This document shows positions 15,484-23,741 of a stretch of DNA of 29,630 nt, piece by piece. Source of the DNA: CAIVPM01 sp049242865 (GTDB taxonomy: Bacteria > Bacteroidota > Bacteroidia > Chitinophagales > Chitinophagaceae); the NCBI GenBank assembly GCA_049242865.1, contig JBMLOR010000042.1:1-29630 (forward strand), given 5' to 3'. The translations under genes were made by a program, and so were the position numbers. Every line of letters starts with the position of its first letter. The stretch's first letter is position 1. The notes below the pieces were generated by a model, which had not been told where the DNA came from, did no database searches, and was given only the letters and a program-made list of their open reading frames with translations.

Positions 15484-15500
15484 TTTTTTGTATTGTAATG

Positions 15501-15530
15501 CAAACATAAACTATAAATTTAGTTTAACAA
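15501..15530 (-). promoter_or_regulatory. blaI promoter, TTG-N19-TATGTTTG
   Basis: On the minus strand TTG (15530-15528) is followed by exactly 19 nt and then TATGTTTG (15508-15501). This is a full match to the Bacteroidota consensus TTG-N19-TAnnTTTG. The start of transcription would fall near 15494, about 11 bp before the ATG at 15483. Confidence 0.75.
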
Positions 15531-15544
15531 CTATTTTTATAGTT
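15507..15544. promoter_or_regulatory. Two tandem operator-like dyads AACTA-N6-TAGTT over the blaI promoter
   Basis: Dyad 1 is TAAACTA (15507-15513) / TAGTTTA (15520-15526) with a 6-nt centre, and it fills the spacer between the -33 and -7 boxes. Dyad 2 is AACTAT (15529-15534) / ATAGTT (15539-15544), covering the -33 box and its upstream side. Both contain AACTA-N6-TAGTT in identical geometry with starts 20 bp apart, about two helical turns. BlaI-family repressors bind dyads of this size as dimers; the assignment to this BlaI is inferred. Confidence 0.65.
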
Positions 15545-15628
15545 TATTTCAAGTTTTAACAATTATTTCCATTTATCATACATAACAAGCATTTATCCAT
15601 ACAACTAAAGTTGTTCTTTTAATCACCC

Positions 15629-15636
15629 TATTTTTG
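15629..15636 (+). promoter_or_regulatory. Candidate -7 box for the TolC-family gene
   Basis: TATTTTTG fits TAnnTTTG, 37 bp before the ATG at 15674. The nearest TTG (15611-15613) is only 15 nt upstream instead of about 19, so the match is partial. Confidence 0.4.
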
Positions 15637-15673
15637 TTTCAATAAGAATAAAACAACATCAAATAAAACTTTC

Positions 15674-17113
15674 ATGAAAAAATATATTCTCATTGGAATA
15701 GTTTCTTTGGCCTCTTTTACCTTAAATGCCCAACAAAATTTGTGGGATTTAAGAAAGTGTGTTGAATATGCCCAAAAAAACAATGTAAGTGTTAAGCAAG
15801 CTGATATTCAAGTAAGATTGGCAAAACTAGAAACTGAAAGAGCAAGACTAGCTCAGCATCCTACATTAAATGCAACTTCTGCTTTAGGAACCCAGTTTGG
15901 TAGAAGCGTTGACCCTACTACTAACCAATTTACCACAACCCAATTACTTTTTAATAGTATAAATGTAAACGGCGGTATACAAGTTTTTAATTGGGGTGCT
16001 TTAAAAATGAATAGGGAAATTGCATCGTTTAATGCACAAGCAGCACAAACTGATGTAGAAAGAATTACCAATGACATTGCACTAAATGTTGCAACTTTTT
16101 ATTTGCAAGTTTTAGCAACCAAACAACAAATTATACTTAGTAATGCACAAATAGAGCAAACTCAAAACCAATTAAAATTTACCAAAATTAGAGTAGCTGC
16201 TGGAGCATTACCAGAATTAAATATTGCTGAATTTGAAGCACAATTGGCAAGAGATAGTGTTGCTTTAATAAATAGTAAAGCCAACTATGATCAAGCTATC
16301 ATTCAACTTAAAGCAGCCATAAACCTACCTATGACTGAGCCATTTGATGTTACAACTCCACCAGTTGACCAAATACCTATTGAGCCTTTGGCTGAACTTG
16401 ACCCTGCTGGATTATACAAATTAGCGTTGACTACACAACCTTTACAAAAAGCAAACGAATTAAGAATTAAAAGTGCCAATAAATCAATCTTGGCTGCACG
16501 TACATTATTATATCCAACAATCTCAGCTTTTGGTGGTTTAGGAACAAATTTTGCTGGAGTGCAACAAGAGTATATTGGCATAAAGGGTTTTAGAAACACT
16601 TTAAATTTTGTTACAGTTTCTGGGGTAGATTATGTAGTTAAAGTTCCGGATTTGCAATTTGCTAACAGATCTTTTTGGGAAATGTGGAAAGGTTATGGTA
16701 CACAATTAAGTGACAACTTCAGGCAAAACTTTGGCATTCAAATTAGTGTGCCTATTGCAAATAATGGTAATGCAAGATTGGGAATACAACGTGCCGAACT
16801 TAATTTTAAGAACACACAACTCACTGCACAACAGTCAAATATTGCTTTAGAGCAAGCCATTTATCAAGCTCATACTGTTGCAATTGCTAGTATGAAACGC
16901 TTTAATGCAAGTAAGAGAAGTGTTGAACTTGCCGAAATTTCTTACAACTTCGCAAATAAAAGATACGAAAATGGAGTTGGTACAACTTTAGATGTTTTAA
17001 CTAACCAAAACAATTTAAATAGAGCCAAAACCGAATTGCTAAATGCTCAATTTGACTATGTATTTAGAATGAAGTTATTGGAGTTTTATAAAGGTCAAGG
17101 CCTTAAACTGTAA
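15674..17113 (+). CDS. TolC-family outer-membrane efflux protein
   Basis: 479 aa with a signal peptide (1-20, ending in NAQ) and two outer-membrane efflux protein repeats (about 25-230 and 250-475). Family features include WDLRKCVEYAQKNNVSVKQA at the start and the second-repeat ending ANKRYENGVGTTLDVLTNQNNLNRAK, typical of TolC-like proteins. These trimeric channels carry substrates across the outer membrane together with an inner-membrane pump and a periplasmic adaptor. No pump or adaptor gene is next to it here. An insert of about 50 residues in the second half (VQQEYIGIKGFRNTLNFVT to DNFRQNFG) is the variable region seen in Bacteroidota members. It converges on the SDR gene with 3 bp between stops and no terminator. 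Confidence 0.92.
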   Translation: MKKYILIGIVSLASFTLNAQQNLWDLRKCVEYAQKNNVSVKQADIQVRLAKLETERARLAQHPTLNATSALGTQFGRSVDPTTNQFTTTQLLFNSINVNGGIQVFNWGALKMNREIASFNAQAAQTDVERITNDIALNVATFYLQVLATKQQIILSNAQIEQTQNQLKFTKIRVAAGALPELNIAEFEAQLARDSVALINSKANYDQAIIQLKAAINLPMTEPFDVTTPPVDQIPIEPLAELDPAGLYKLALTTQPLQKANELRIKSANKSILAARTLLYPTISAFGGLGTNFAGVQQEYIGIKGFRNTLNFVTVSGVDYVVKVPDLQFANRSFWEMWKGYGTQLSDNFRQNFGIQISVPIANNGNARLGIQRAELNFKNTQLTAQQSNIALEQAIYQAHTVAIASMKRFNASKRSVELAEISYNFANKRYENGVGTTLDVLTNQNNLNRAKTELLNAQFDYVFRMKLLEFYKGQGLKL

Positions 17114-17116
17114 GTT

Positions 17117-17812
17117 TTATTTTAAAGCACTCATGCCACCATCTACAGCAAAAACCTGTCCTGTAATCCAACTAGATTCGTCATTCAATAAAAAACTTGC
17201 TAGGGCTGCTACATCTTGTGGTTGCCCTATTTTTTTTAATGGATGTCGTTGTGCATTTGCTTCAATTTTTTCTGGTGTATTTAATAAACTACTAGCCAAA
17301 GGTGTTTGTGTAATTGATGGTGCAATACAATTAACTCTAATTTTAGGAGCAAACTCAGCGGCCAAAGCTTTAGTTAATCCCTCAATAGCTCCTTTAGATG
17401 CAGAAACTATACTATGAAAATTAAATCCTGTTTTTACAGCAACTGTACTAAATAATACAATTGATGCCGTTGGTGCAGCTTTTAAGTTGGGTAATAATGT
17501 TTGTATAGTTTTAATTGCTCCTACAACTTGTAGTTGATAGTCTTTTATAAAGTCTTGTTCGCTTGCTCTCACAAATGGTTTTAAATTAATAGCTCCAACA
17601 CAATATGCAATTCCATCAATTTGAGAAGGAAAATCTTCAACATTTAAGTTATTTTCTAGTACATTAAGTGGTATAAAACGCACATGATTGTTTGCCCAAC
17701 TGTTATCAGTTGTATTGTTGTAAGTAGCAACAATATTATTATTTACTTGTAAAATTTCTACTAAACTTTTTCCTATTCCTGTGCTTCCGCCTATAACTAC
17801 AAAATTCTTCAT
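17117..17812 (-). CDS. SDR-family protein with Val in place of the catalytic Tyr
   Basis: 231 aa with a Rossmann fold. The NAD(P) motif GGSTGIGK is at 8-15, a YCVGAI element (70-75) replaces NNAG, Ser122 is in the catalytic-Ser position, and the C-terminal IAPSITQTPL and SSWITGQVFAVDGGMS blocks are clear. In the usual YxxxK active site the sequence is V136-S-A-S-K140, so the Tyr proton donor is missing while Lys is kept. The translation of 17380-17430 was checked base by base and there is no frameshift. Classical SDR oxidoreductase chemistry is therefore doubtful, although a subgroup of SDR proteins shares this kind of site. It stands alone between convergent and divergent neighbours. Confidence 0.88.
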   Translation of the reverse strand: MKNFVVIGGSTGIGKSLVEILQVNNNIVATYNNTTDNSWANNHVRFIPLNVLENNLNVEDFPSQIDGIAYCVGAINLKPFVRASEQDFIKDYQLQVVGAIKTIQTLLPNLKAAPTASIVLFSTVAVKTGFNFHSIVSASKGAIEGLTKALAAEFAPKIRVNCIAPSITQTPLASSLLNTPEKIEANAQRHPLKKIGQPQDVAALASFLLNDESSWITGQVFAVDGGMSALK

Positions 17813-17906
17813 TAAAATAATTTTTATAAAAACAACAGGTACTTTAATTTGTTCAGAAAATTATTTTATTAATATCCTATTTAAAGCAACTGATGTTAAA
17901 AAATAT

Positions 17907-17914
17907 TATGTTTG
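17907..17914 (+). promoter_or_regulatory. Candidate -7 box for the gene at 17936
   Basis: TATGTTTG fits TAnnTTTG and lies 21 bp before the ATG, a good distance for a short leader. No TTG is found about 19 nt upstream. Confidence 0.4.
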
Positions 17915-17935
17915 AACATTAAATAGTTTAAACAA

Positions 17936-18844
17936 ATGAAGAAAAGAAGCCTAGCCATTATGGCTATAATAATGAGTTTTTCGTTAAATCAACTACAGGC
18001 ACAAAGCCAAGATTCGATATTAAATGCAATTAAAGAATTGGTAAATGATGCTAAGCCTAAAAAATCTTATTTTAAAGCCCAAGCAAGTTATTTAACTAAT
18101 GTTGTTTTTAATGGAAGAAAAGATAGTGTTGCCTTACCTTATTTAATGCCAAGCATTGAGTATACACATAAAAGTGGACTTTATATTAATGCTACTTTAT
18201 CGTATTTAGCTAATAAACAAAGCAGAATTGATGTTTTTGATTTAACTGCAGGCTACAATTTTGAATCCAAAAACCAAAGATTTTTTGGTACGGCTTATGT
18301 AAATAAAAGCTTTTACAATAGCAGTAGTAATAACGTTCAAAGCGATGTAAATGGAAATATCGGAGCCTATGCAACCTATGCTACAGATATTATTTCATTC
18401 AGTACTAGTGCCAATTTAATGTTTTCGAGTACAACTGATTTGAATTTAAATTTTGGGCTTGAAAAAATGATATCACTAAATGAAGATGAAACTTGGAGCA
18501 TTACACCATCTGTAACAGCAAATTTTGCAGGCACTGGTTTTTATCAAAGTTTTAATGGTAGAAGAATAGGGCGTTTTGGTCAACCAATTAATTCACGTGT
18601 AGAAATTAGCTCTCCTAAAAAATTTCAATTAATGGCTTATGAGTTATCTAGTTCTTTAAATTATGATACAGAAAATTGGGGTTTTTATATTACTCCTTAT
18701 TATGCCATTGCTACAAATCCTGTAACTACCATTACAACAGTAAAAGGGCCAGCTGGAAATGTACTGCCTGGTTTTCCTAGAGTAAATTTAGAAAAAATTG
18801 AAAATAGCTTTTTTGCCGAATTTGGTGTTTATGTAAAATTTTAA
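17936..18844 (+). CDS. Exported protein, probable outer-membrane beta-barrel, unrecognised family
   Basis: 302 aa. A signal peptide (about 1-23, ending LQAQ) is followed by a short helix and then regularly alternating amphipathic strands with aromatic girdles (YLMPSIEYTHKSGLYINATLSY, FDLTAGYNF, YELSSSLNYDTENWGFYITPYY), and the chain ends in FGVYVKF. A terminal Phe after an alternating last strand is the usual C-terminus of an outer-membrane barrel. About ten or more strands seem possible. No enzyme or receptor motif is visible. It is flanked by a candidate promoter and a strong terminator, so it is probably transcribed alone. Confidence 0.75.
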   Translation: MKKRSLAIMAIIMSFSLNQLQAQSQDSILNAIKELVNDAKPKKSYFKAQASYLTNVVFNGRKDSVALPYLMPSIEYTHKSGLYINATLSYLANKQSRIDVFDLTAGYNFESKNQRFFGTAYVNKSFYNSSSNNVQSDVNGNIGAYATYATDIISFSTSANLMFSSTTDLNLNFGLEKMISLNEDETWSITPSVTANFAGTGFYQSFNGRRIGRFGQPINSRVEISSPKKFQLMAYELSSSLNYDTENWGFYITPYYAIATNPVTTITTVKGPAGNVLPGFPRVNLEKIENSFFAEFGVYVKF

Positions 18845-18861
18845 TGTAAAACATTAGCAAT

Positions 18862-18900
18862 AAAAAAGCCGAAAAGTTGAACAACTTTTCGGCTTTTTTT
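18862..18900. terminator. Bidirectional intrinsic terminator
   Basis: GCCGAAAAGTTG (18868-18879) pairs with CAACTTTTCGGC (18882-18893), and the flanking A6 (18862-18867) and T7 (18894-18900) extend the stem and provide the U-tract on both strands. It separates the convergent barrel-like gene and the E2 gene. Confidence 0.93.
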
Positions 18901-18920
18901 ATAAAGTTTATTTAAATAAA

Positions 18921-20540
18921 TTATAACAACATTTTTAAAGGTTCTTCTAAAAAGCTTTTTAAAGTTTGTAAAAAAGCTGAACCTGTAGCTCCATCAACCA
19001 CTCTATGATCACAGCTTAGAGTAACCTTCATAACATTACCAGGTACAATTGCTCCATTTTTTACTACTGGAACTTGACTGATTCCTCCAACAGCCAAAAT
19101 ACAAGCATCTGGAGGATTTATGATGGCTGTAAATTCATCAATTCCAAACATTCCTAAGTTGCTAATAGTAAAAGTATTGCCTTCCCAATCTTGAGGTTGC
19201 AATTTTTTATCTTTTGCTTTTTGAGCAAAATCTTTAACAGCAGCTCCAATTTGAGAGTAACTTAGTTTATCAGCATTTCTTACCACAGGCACTAGTAAAC
19301 CATCTTCAACAGCAACTGCAACACCAATATTTACATGGTGGTTAATTCTTATTTTATCGCCCAACCAACTGCTATTTACAGCAGGGTGTTGTAATAAAGC
19401 CATGGCACAAGCTTTAAGCACCATATCATTAAAGCTAATTTTTACTTTACCACCTTCGTTAAGTTTTGTACGTGCAGCAATTGCATTGTCCATATCAATA
19501 CTCATTGTTAAGTAAAAATGTGGAGCAGTAAATAAGCTTTCACTCAAACGTTTTGCAATTACTTTACGCATTTGACTCACAGGAACTTCTGTGAATGATT
19601 GATGAGAAGTTTGAGTAGTTACTTGACTACTTTGACTAGCTGTAACTGGTGTAGTAGTTGGAGTTTCAACTGCTTTAAAATTATCGATATCGTATTTTAC
19701 AATTCTACCATTATCACCAGTACCTTTTACATATTTTAAATCAATGCCTTTTTCACTAGCAATTTTTCTTGCCAAAGGTGAGGCAAAAATTCTTCCTTCA
19801 TTAACAACTGTTGCAGTTGTTTGAACAGTTGTTGTATTTATAGGTTCAACTGTGGGTTGGGGTGCTTGTTTAGGTTGAGCATTGCTTGGTGCTCCACCAC
19901 CTTTTTTTATAGAATTTACAATGGCCTCTACGTTAGTATCGGCTTTTCCAATAATGCATAATAAATCGTTAACCTGAATTTTTTCACCTGCTGCTGCACC
20001 TTGATAAAGTAAAATACCATCTTTATAGCTCTCTAATTCCATGGTAGCTTTATCAGTTTCAATATCGGCTAAAACATCTCCTTTTTTTACAGCATCACCA
20101 ACGTTTTTGTTCCAAGCAGCAATAACACCTTCAGTCATAGTATCGCTTAATCTTGGCATTAAAACAACTTCTTCTAAAGCAGCTGCATCAATGGTTGCAA
20201 CTTCTTCGGCAACTTTATTTTCAACAGGGGCATCAACAACATTTGTAGTTTCAGCAGGGGTAGTTGGTGCACTACCATTTAGTAAAGCTGAAATATCTTC
20301 ACCGGCATTACCTATAATACATAACAAATCATTCACTTGTAACTTTCCACCTTTATCAATTCCAAGGTGCAGAATTGTTCCGTTTTGATAACTTTCTAGT
20401 TCCATAGTGGCTTTGTCTGTTTCAATTTCGGCTAATAAATCGCCTTTTTTTACAGGGTCACCCACTTTTTTATGCCAAGCTGCTATTACTCCTTCGGTCA
20501 TTGTATCACTTAATCTTGGCATTAATATTACTTCGGCCAT
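18921..20540 (-). CDS. pdhC: Pyruvate dehydrogenase E2, dihydrolipoamide acetyltransferase, two lipoyl domains
   Basis: 539 aa. Two lipoyl domains (about 2-78 and 125-200) share TDKATMELES, with the lipoylated lysines at K43 and K164. Pro/Ala/Thr-rich linkers join them to an E3-binding domain (about 250-288, FASPLARKIASEKGIDL) and the catalytic core (about 315-539) with DHRVVDG, where H512 is the acyltransfer base. E2 moves acetyl groups from E1 to CoA and forms the complex core. The start is the ATG at 20540, directly on the lipoyl domain; an ATG at 20576 would add a 12-residue His/Lys-rich stretch without family support. E1 and E3 are not adjacent. Acetyl rather than branched-chain specificity is inferred from the tandem lipoyl domains and overall likeness to PDH E2. 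Confidence 0.93.
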   Translation of the reverse strand: MAEVILMPRLSDTMTEGVIAAWHKKVGDPVKKGDLLAEIETDKATMELESYQNGTILHLGIDKGGKLQVNDLLCIIGNAGEDISALLNGSAPTTPAETTNVVDAPVENKVAEEVATIDAAALEEVVLMPRLSDTMTEGVIAAWNKNVGDAVKKGDVLADIETDKATMELESYKDGILLYQGAAAGEKIQVNDLLCIIGKADTNVEAIVNSIKKGGGAPSNAQPKQAPQPTVEPINTTTVQTTATVVNEGRIFASPLARKIASEKGIDLKYVKGTGDNGRIVKYDIDNFKAVETPTTTPVTASQSSQVTTQTSHQSFTEVPVSQMRKVIAKRLSESLFTAPHFYLTMSIDMDNAIAARTKLNEGGKVKISFNDMVLKACAMALLQHPAVNSSWLGDKIRINHHVNIGVAVAVEDGLLVPVVRNADKLSYSQIGAAVKDFAQKAKDKKLQPQDWEGNTFTISNLGMFGIDEFTAIINPPDACILAVGGISQVPVVKNGAIVPGNVMKVTLSCDHRVVDGATGSAFLQTLKSFLEEPLKMLL

Positions 20541-21001
20541 TGCTATTTTCGATTTTTTTGTGTGGCAAATATGCAACGAGTATTTACAAATTAAAAATAA
20601 AGTTTAAACTTTTGCAAACTCATTTCAATTACTACAAAACTGTTGCTAAGGCGGTGAAAATAAACAAAATTTTTAGTTTAAGGTTTAAATAGCTTGGCTT
20701 GGTGTGATATTTACGCCAACATCAATATTATATTTTGTAACTTTTGCAACTATTGGAAACTCATTAAGAACATTTTTTGGGTTATAAGTAAAATACTTTT
20801 CGAAGTAATTTATTAAAAGTTCGTCCTTTAATTAGCCTCTCAAAATTGTTTCTTTGGTGTTTTTAAAACACATCCATTTTTACTTTTATAACTTGAAAAG
20901 TTGATTTTACAGTGATTGTTTGTGTGTTATTGCAGGTTTTGAGTAGATTAAGTTATTAGCATAATCATCCCCAAAAAATTAAAATAATTATGTTTAATAG
21001 T
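20541..21001. other. 461-bp stretch without a convincing gene
   Basis: This lies upstream of the E2 gene and downstream of the T9SS adhesin gene, both on the minus strand. It presumably holds the E2 promoter, but the nearest -7-like word (CATATTTG, minus strand) has a mismatch. The only protein-like reading is a 48-codon minus-strand stretch at 20685-20831 ending in TAA, with a stop immediately upstream and no ATG. I see no structured RNA or terminator. Confidence 0.6.
20685..20831 (-). pseudogene. Possible coding remnant, 48 codons, no start
   Basis: Minus-strand reading gives residues including NPKNVLNEFPIVAK and VTKYNIDVGVNITPSQAI before TAA (20687-20685). A TAA at 20834-20832 closes the frame upstream, and there is no ATG. 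Open stretches of this length happen by chance in AT-rich DNA, so this is only a candidate relic. Confidence 0.2.
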
Positions 21002-23608
21002 TTATCTAATTAATACAAATACTCCTTTTTTGTATACTGTTTTTCCTCTGAAGTCTGTGCCTTGAGTTTGAAAAATGTAGGTTCCATTTTCTGCTGATAA
21101 TCCATTAATTGTTCCATTCCAACCTTTACCAAATTCATTAGTGTTAAATATTGGTTGCCCCCATCTATTATAAATTGTGAAATACTGTAATGCTGTTATT
21201 CCAATAGGTATTGGTTTTAGTACATCATTCTTTCCATCTTTATTTGGTGTAAAAGCATCAGGCACTAAAATATCTGGTTCTAATTTATAAATTTTAACTT
21301 TTACATCATCAGTTGAACTACATCCATTTTTTGAAGTAGCAGTTAAAGTATAATTTACAGAATCGGGTAAACTACTATTGTTATAGGTGGCAATGGGTTT
21401 TAAAATTGTATTGCTATTTAATCCTACACTTGGATTCCATAAAAAGTTTAAGCTACTATCGGTTGATGTTGCTTGAAAGGCTAGAGGTTGCTGTAATGTT
21501 ACAAATGTATCTCTTCCAGCAAAAATCTTTGGTAACGCTTCAATATTTACAATTACAGTATCTGCTACTTGTTTTAAACATCCAGTTGTGTTGTATGCTG
21601 TTAAAATATAGTTTGTTGTTTTTGTTGGACCCGCAATTGGGTTTGTAGAAGTATTATTTAATAAAGTGGTATTGTTATTCCAGTAAAATTGCTCGCCAAC
21701 AACCATACCATTTAGTTGAACACGTTTGCCATAGCAAATAGTTGTGTCTTTGCCTGCATTTACTGTAGGATATGGATAAGGCGTAATTGTTACAGAATCT
21801 TTATCTTGACATTTTCCTAAATTGGCAATAACATAATATGTTGTTTTTGCAGTTGGTGCTGCCATTGGATGCTTAGTGTTGTTGCTATTTAGTGCAAAAT
21901 TGGGGGTCCATATAAAATTCAAAGCCTTGCTATCGACTAAAAGCTTAACAGAGTCTGCACTACAAATTGAAGTATCTGCCATAGCATTTACAGTAATAAA
22001 ATCTAAAGTATTAACAATAATGCTATCTATATTTTTACAGTTTCCGTTTGTTGCAGTAACATAATATGTTGTAGTATCTTTTGGATAAACTAATGGTGTA
22101 CCGATGTTTGAATTAAGGATATTGTAATTGGGTGTCCATTGCAAATTGTTTCCTGGCGAAGTTGCTTGTAGTTGCAAAGTATCAATAGTACAGATTAAAG
22201 TATCTCTGAAAGGAATGTTGATAAAGGGTTTGTCAGTAATATTAATTCTTCGGCTTTTGATGGTATCAACACAACCTTTGCTGCTGCTAGCAATAAAACT
22301 AACATTAGCAGTCATCATTGATGGATAAGTGTAACTTGGATTTTGTAAAGAAGATGTATCTGTGTTTGGGTTTGCAATATCTCCAAATTTCCAAAACCAT
22401 TTATTTATAAGTCCATAAGTTGCTGTACTTAAATCTTTAAAAGTGTAGGGATTTGTGTAACAGCTACCAACATAGCTAAAATCTACATTAAAGCCTGGAT
22501 AAACTTTTACAACAGTACTATCTTCACCAATACAGCCTCCAATACCTCTAATTTTTAAATAGGCAACATAAGTTCCAGTATCTTGATAGGTGTAAGTAAT
22601 TGTAGGTAGGGTAGAGGTATCTGTAGTTATTTTTTTATCGCCAAAGTCCCAGGCATAACCAATAATGCTTGATGAGTTATTTAAATTTTCGAAGTATACA
22701 TTGTAGTTTTTGCAGTTTACAGAAAACTTAGGCAGTTCTGCAGCGGCAATATCACAATCTTGCACTTTTAAAATGAAATCTTTGTTATGATAACTTATTA
22801 CAATGCCGTTTCTGATTTCGTTAACACAAGCACTTACAACATATTCTCCTTGGGCTGGTGCAATTCCTGTAATTTGTCCATTATCAATGTTAATTGCAAT
22901 TCCATTTCCCAAAGGCAGGTTGCCGTTGTAGCCAGATTTATAATTGATGGGAATTAAATTTATAGTATTTGGTGTACCACCAGGCTGATTGGTATAGGCA
23001 GTGCAAAAGCTAAAAGCTAAAGAATCTCCATCAATGTCTGTTGCTCCAAAGTCTAAAGTAAATTTTTTATTTGCACAAACAAGTGAAGTATCTTTTAAGT
23101 TAAAAATGCTACTATTATTTACACCATTTGGTAAAACATTTGTTCCAGGGATATAAGTAGTAAACGTGCTTCCTGTTCCATTGGCAGCAAGGTTAGTTAT
23201 GTTATCAACCCTACAACAATTGCTTACAGTGAGTGTATAGCCAACTGCATTTATTGGTAGTGTAATAGTACCTAAATAATAACCTACTTCATAACAAACG
23301 TTTGGATTGCCCGATAAACAAGGTATAGCACCAACATCCATTAATAATGTTTGAACACTACCATTTAACGATAATGATAAAGAATTTATTCTTGTGCCAT
23401 TTTCATAAATCGCCACAGTAGCTCTTTCTGCTTCTAACTTTGGTCCTAAACTTTGGCAATCTCTAAAGAGTCTTACAGTAATTTCATAGTTTACTGAAGT
23501 TGAGTTTGATGATATAACTCTATAATAAATTTCTCCACCAGCTATATGTCTAGCTTTTGCATTAAAACAAAAAAAACACAACAAACATGCAGCAATACAT
23601 CTTAACAT
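21002..23608 (-). CDS. Large T9SS-sorted surface protein with PKD-like and Ig-like repeats (gliding-motility type B CTD)
   Basis: 868 aa. A signal peptide (1-19) is followed by RHIAGGEIYYRV, a common opening of large Bacteroidota adhesins, and a disulfide-rich N-terminal region (to about 290). Two PKD-like domains follow (about 295-370 with GYAWDFGDK, 371-457 with WFWKFGD), then four Cys-paired Ig-like repeats of 75-85 residues (about 458-535, 536-612, 613-689, 690-775) sharing a DT-x-IC start and W-(T/N)P centre. The C-terminus (about 780-868) is the type B sorting domain: VPDAFTPNKDGKNDVL, FTIYNRWGQPIF, GWNGTING, GTYIFQ. Such proteins cross the outer membrane by the type IX system and remain on the surface or are released. 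No T9SS component is in the window. Confidence 0.93.
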   Translation of the reverse strand: MLRCIAACLLCFFCFNAKARHIAGGEIYYRVISSNSTSVNYEITVRLFRDCQSLGPKLEAERATVAIYENGTRINSLSLSLNGSVQTLLMDVGAIPCLSGNPNVCYEVGYYLGTITLPINAVGYTLTVSNCCRVDNITNLAANGTGSTFTTYIPGTNVLPNGVNNSSIFNLKDTSLVCANKKFTLDFGATDIDGDSLAFSFCTAYTNQPGGTPNTINLIPINYKSGYNGNLPLGNGIAINIDNGQITGIAPAQGEYVVSACVNEIRNGIVISYHNKDFILKVQDCDIAAAELPKFSVNCKNYNVYFENLNNSSSIIGYAWDFGDKKITTDTSTLPTITYTYQDTGTYVAYLKIRGIGGCIGEDSTVVKVYPGFNVDFSYVGSCYTNPYTFKDLSTATYGLINKWFWKFGDIANPNTDTSSLQNPSYTYPSMMTANVSFIASSSKGCVDTIKSRRINITDKPFINIPFRDTLICTIDTLQLQATSPGNNLQWTPNYNILNSNIGTPLVYPKDTTTYYVTATNGNCKNIDSIIVNTLDFITVNAMADTSICSADSVKLLVDSKALNFIWTPNFALNSNNTKHPMAAPTAKTTYYVIANLGKCQDKDSVTITPYPYPTVNAGKDTTICYGKRVQLNGMVVGEQFYWNNNTTLLNNTSTNPIAGPTKTTNYILTAYNTTGCLKQVADTVIVNIEALPKIFAGRDTFVTLQQPLAFQATSTDSSLNFLWNPSVGLNSNTILKPIATYNNSSLPDSVNYTLTATSKNGCSSTDDVKVKIYKLEPDILVPDAFTPNKDGKNDVLKPIPIGITALQYFTIYNRWGQPIFNTNEFGKGWNGTINGLSAENGTYIFQTQGTDFRGKTVYKKGVFVLIR

Positions 23609-23711
23609 TAGTATTCAATAATTCTTATGGTAAAAATATGTTTTAATATGAGTGAAAATGTTAAACTTTTTATTTATTCATAAACTTATGCTTATTATAT
23701 AGTTTACTACA

Positions 23712-23719
23712 TACATTTG
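23712..23719 (+). promoter_or_regulatory. Candidate -7 box for the desaturase gene
   Basis: TACATTTG fits TAnnTTTG, 22 bp before the ATG at 23742. No clear TTG lies about 19 nt upstream. Confidence 0.4.
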
Positions 23720-23741
23720 TTGGTACAAAATAATTTCTTTC

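Noticed and set aside
20041..20607. Plus-strand open frames repeated across the E2 gene
   Set aside because: They are antisense readings of the two lipoyl domains; the internal similarity comes from the duplicated domain, not from a separate gene or a mobile repeat.
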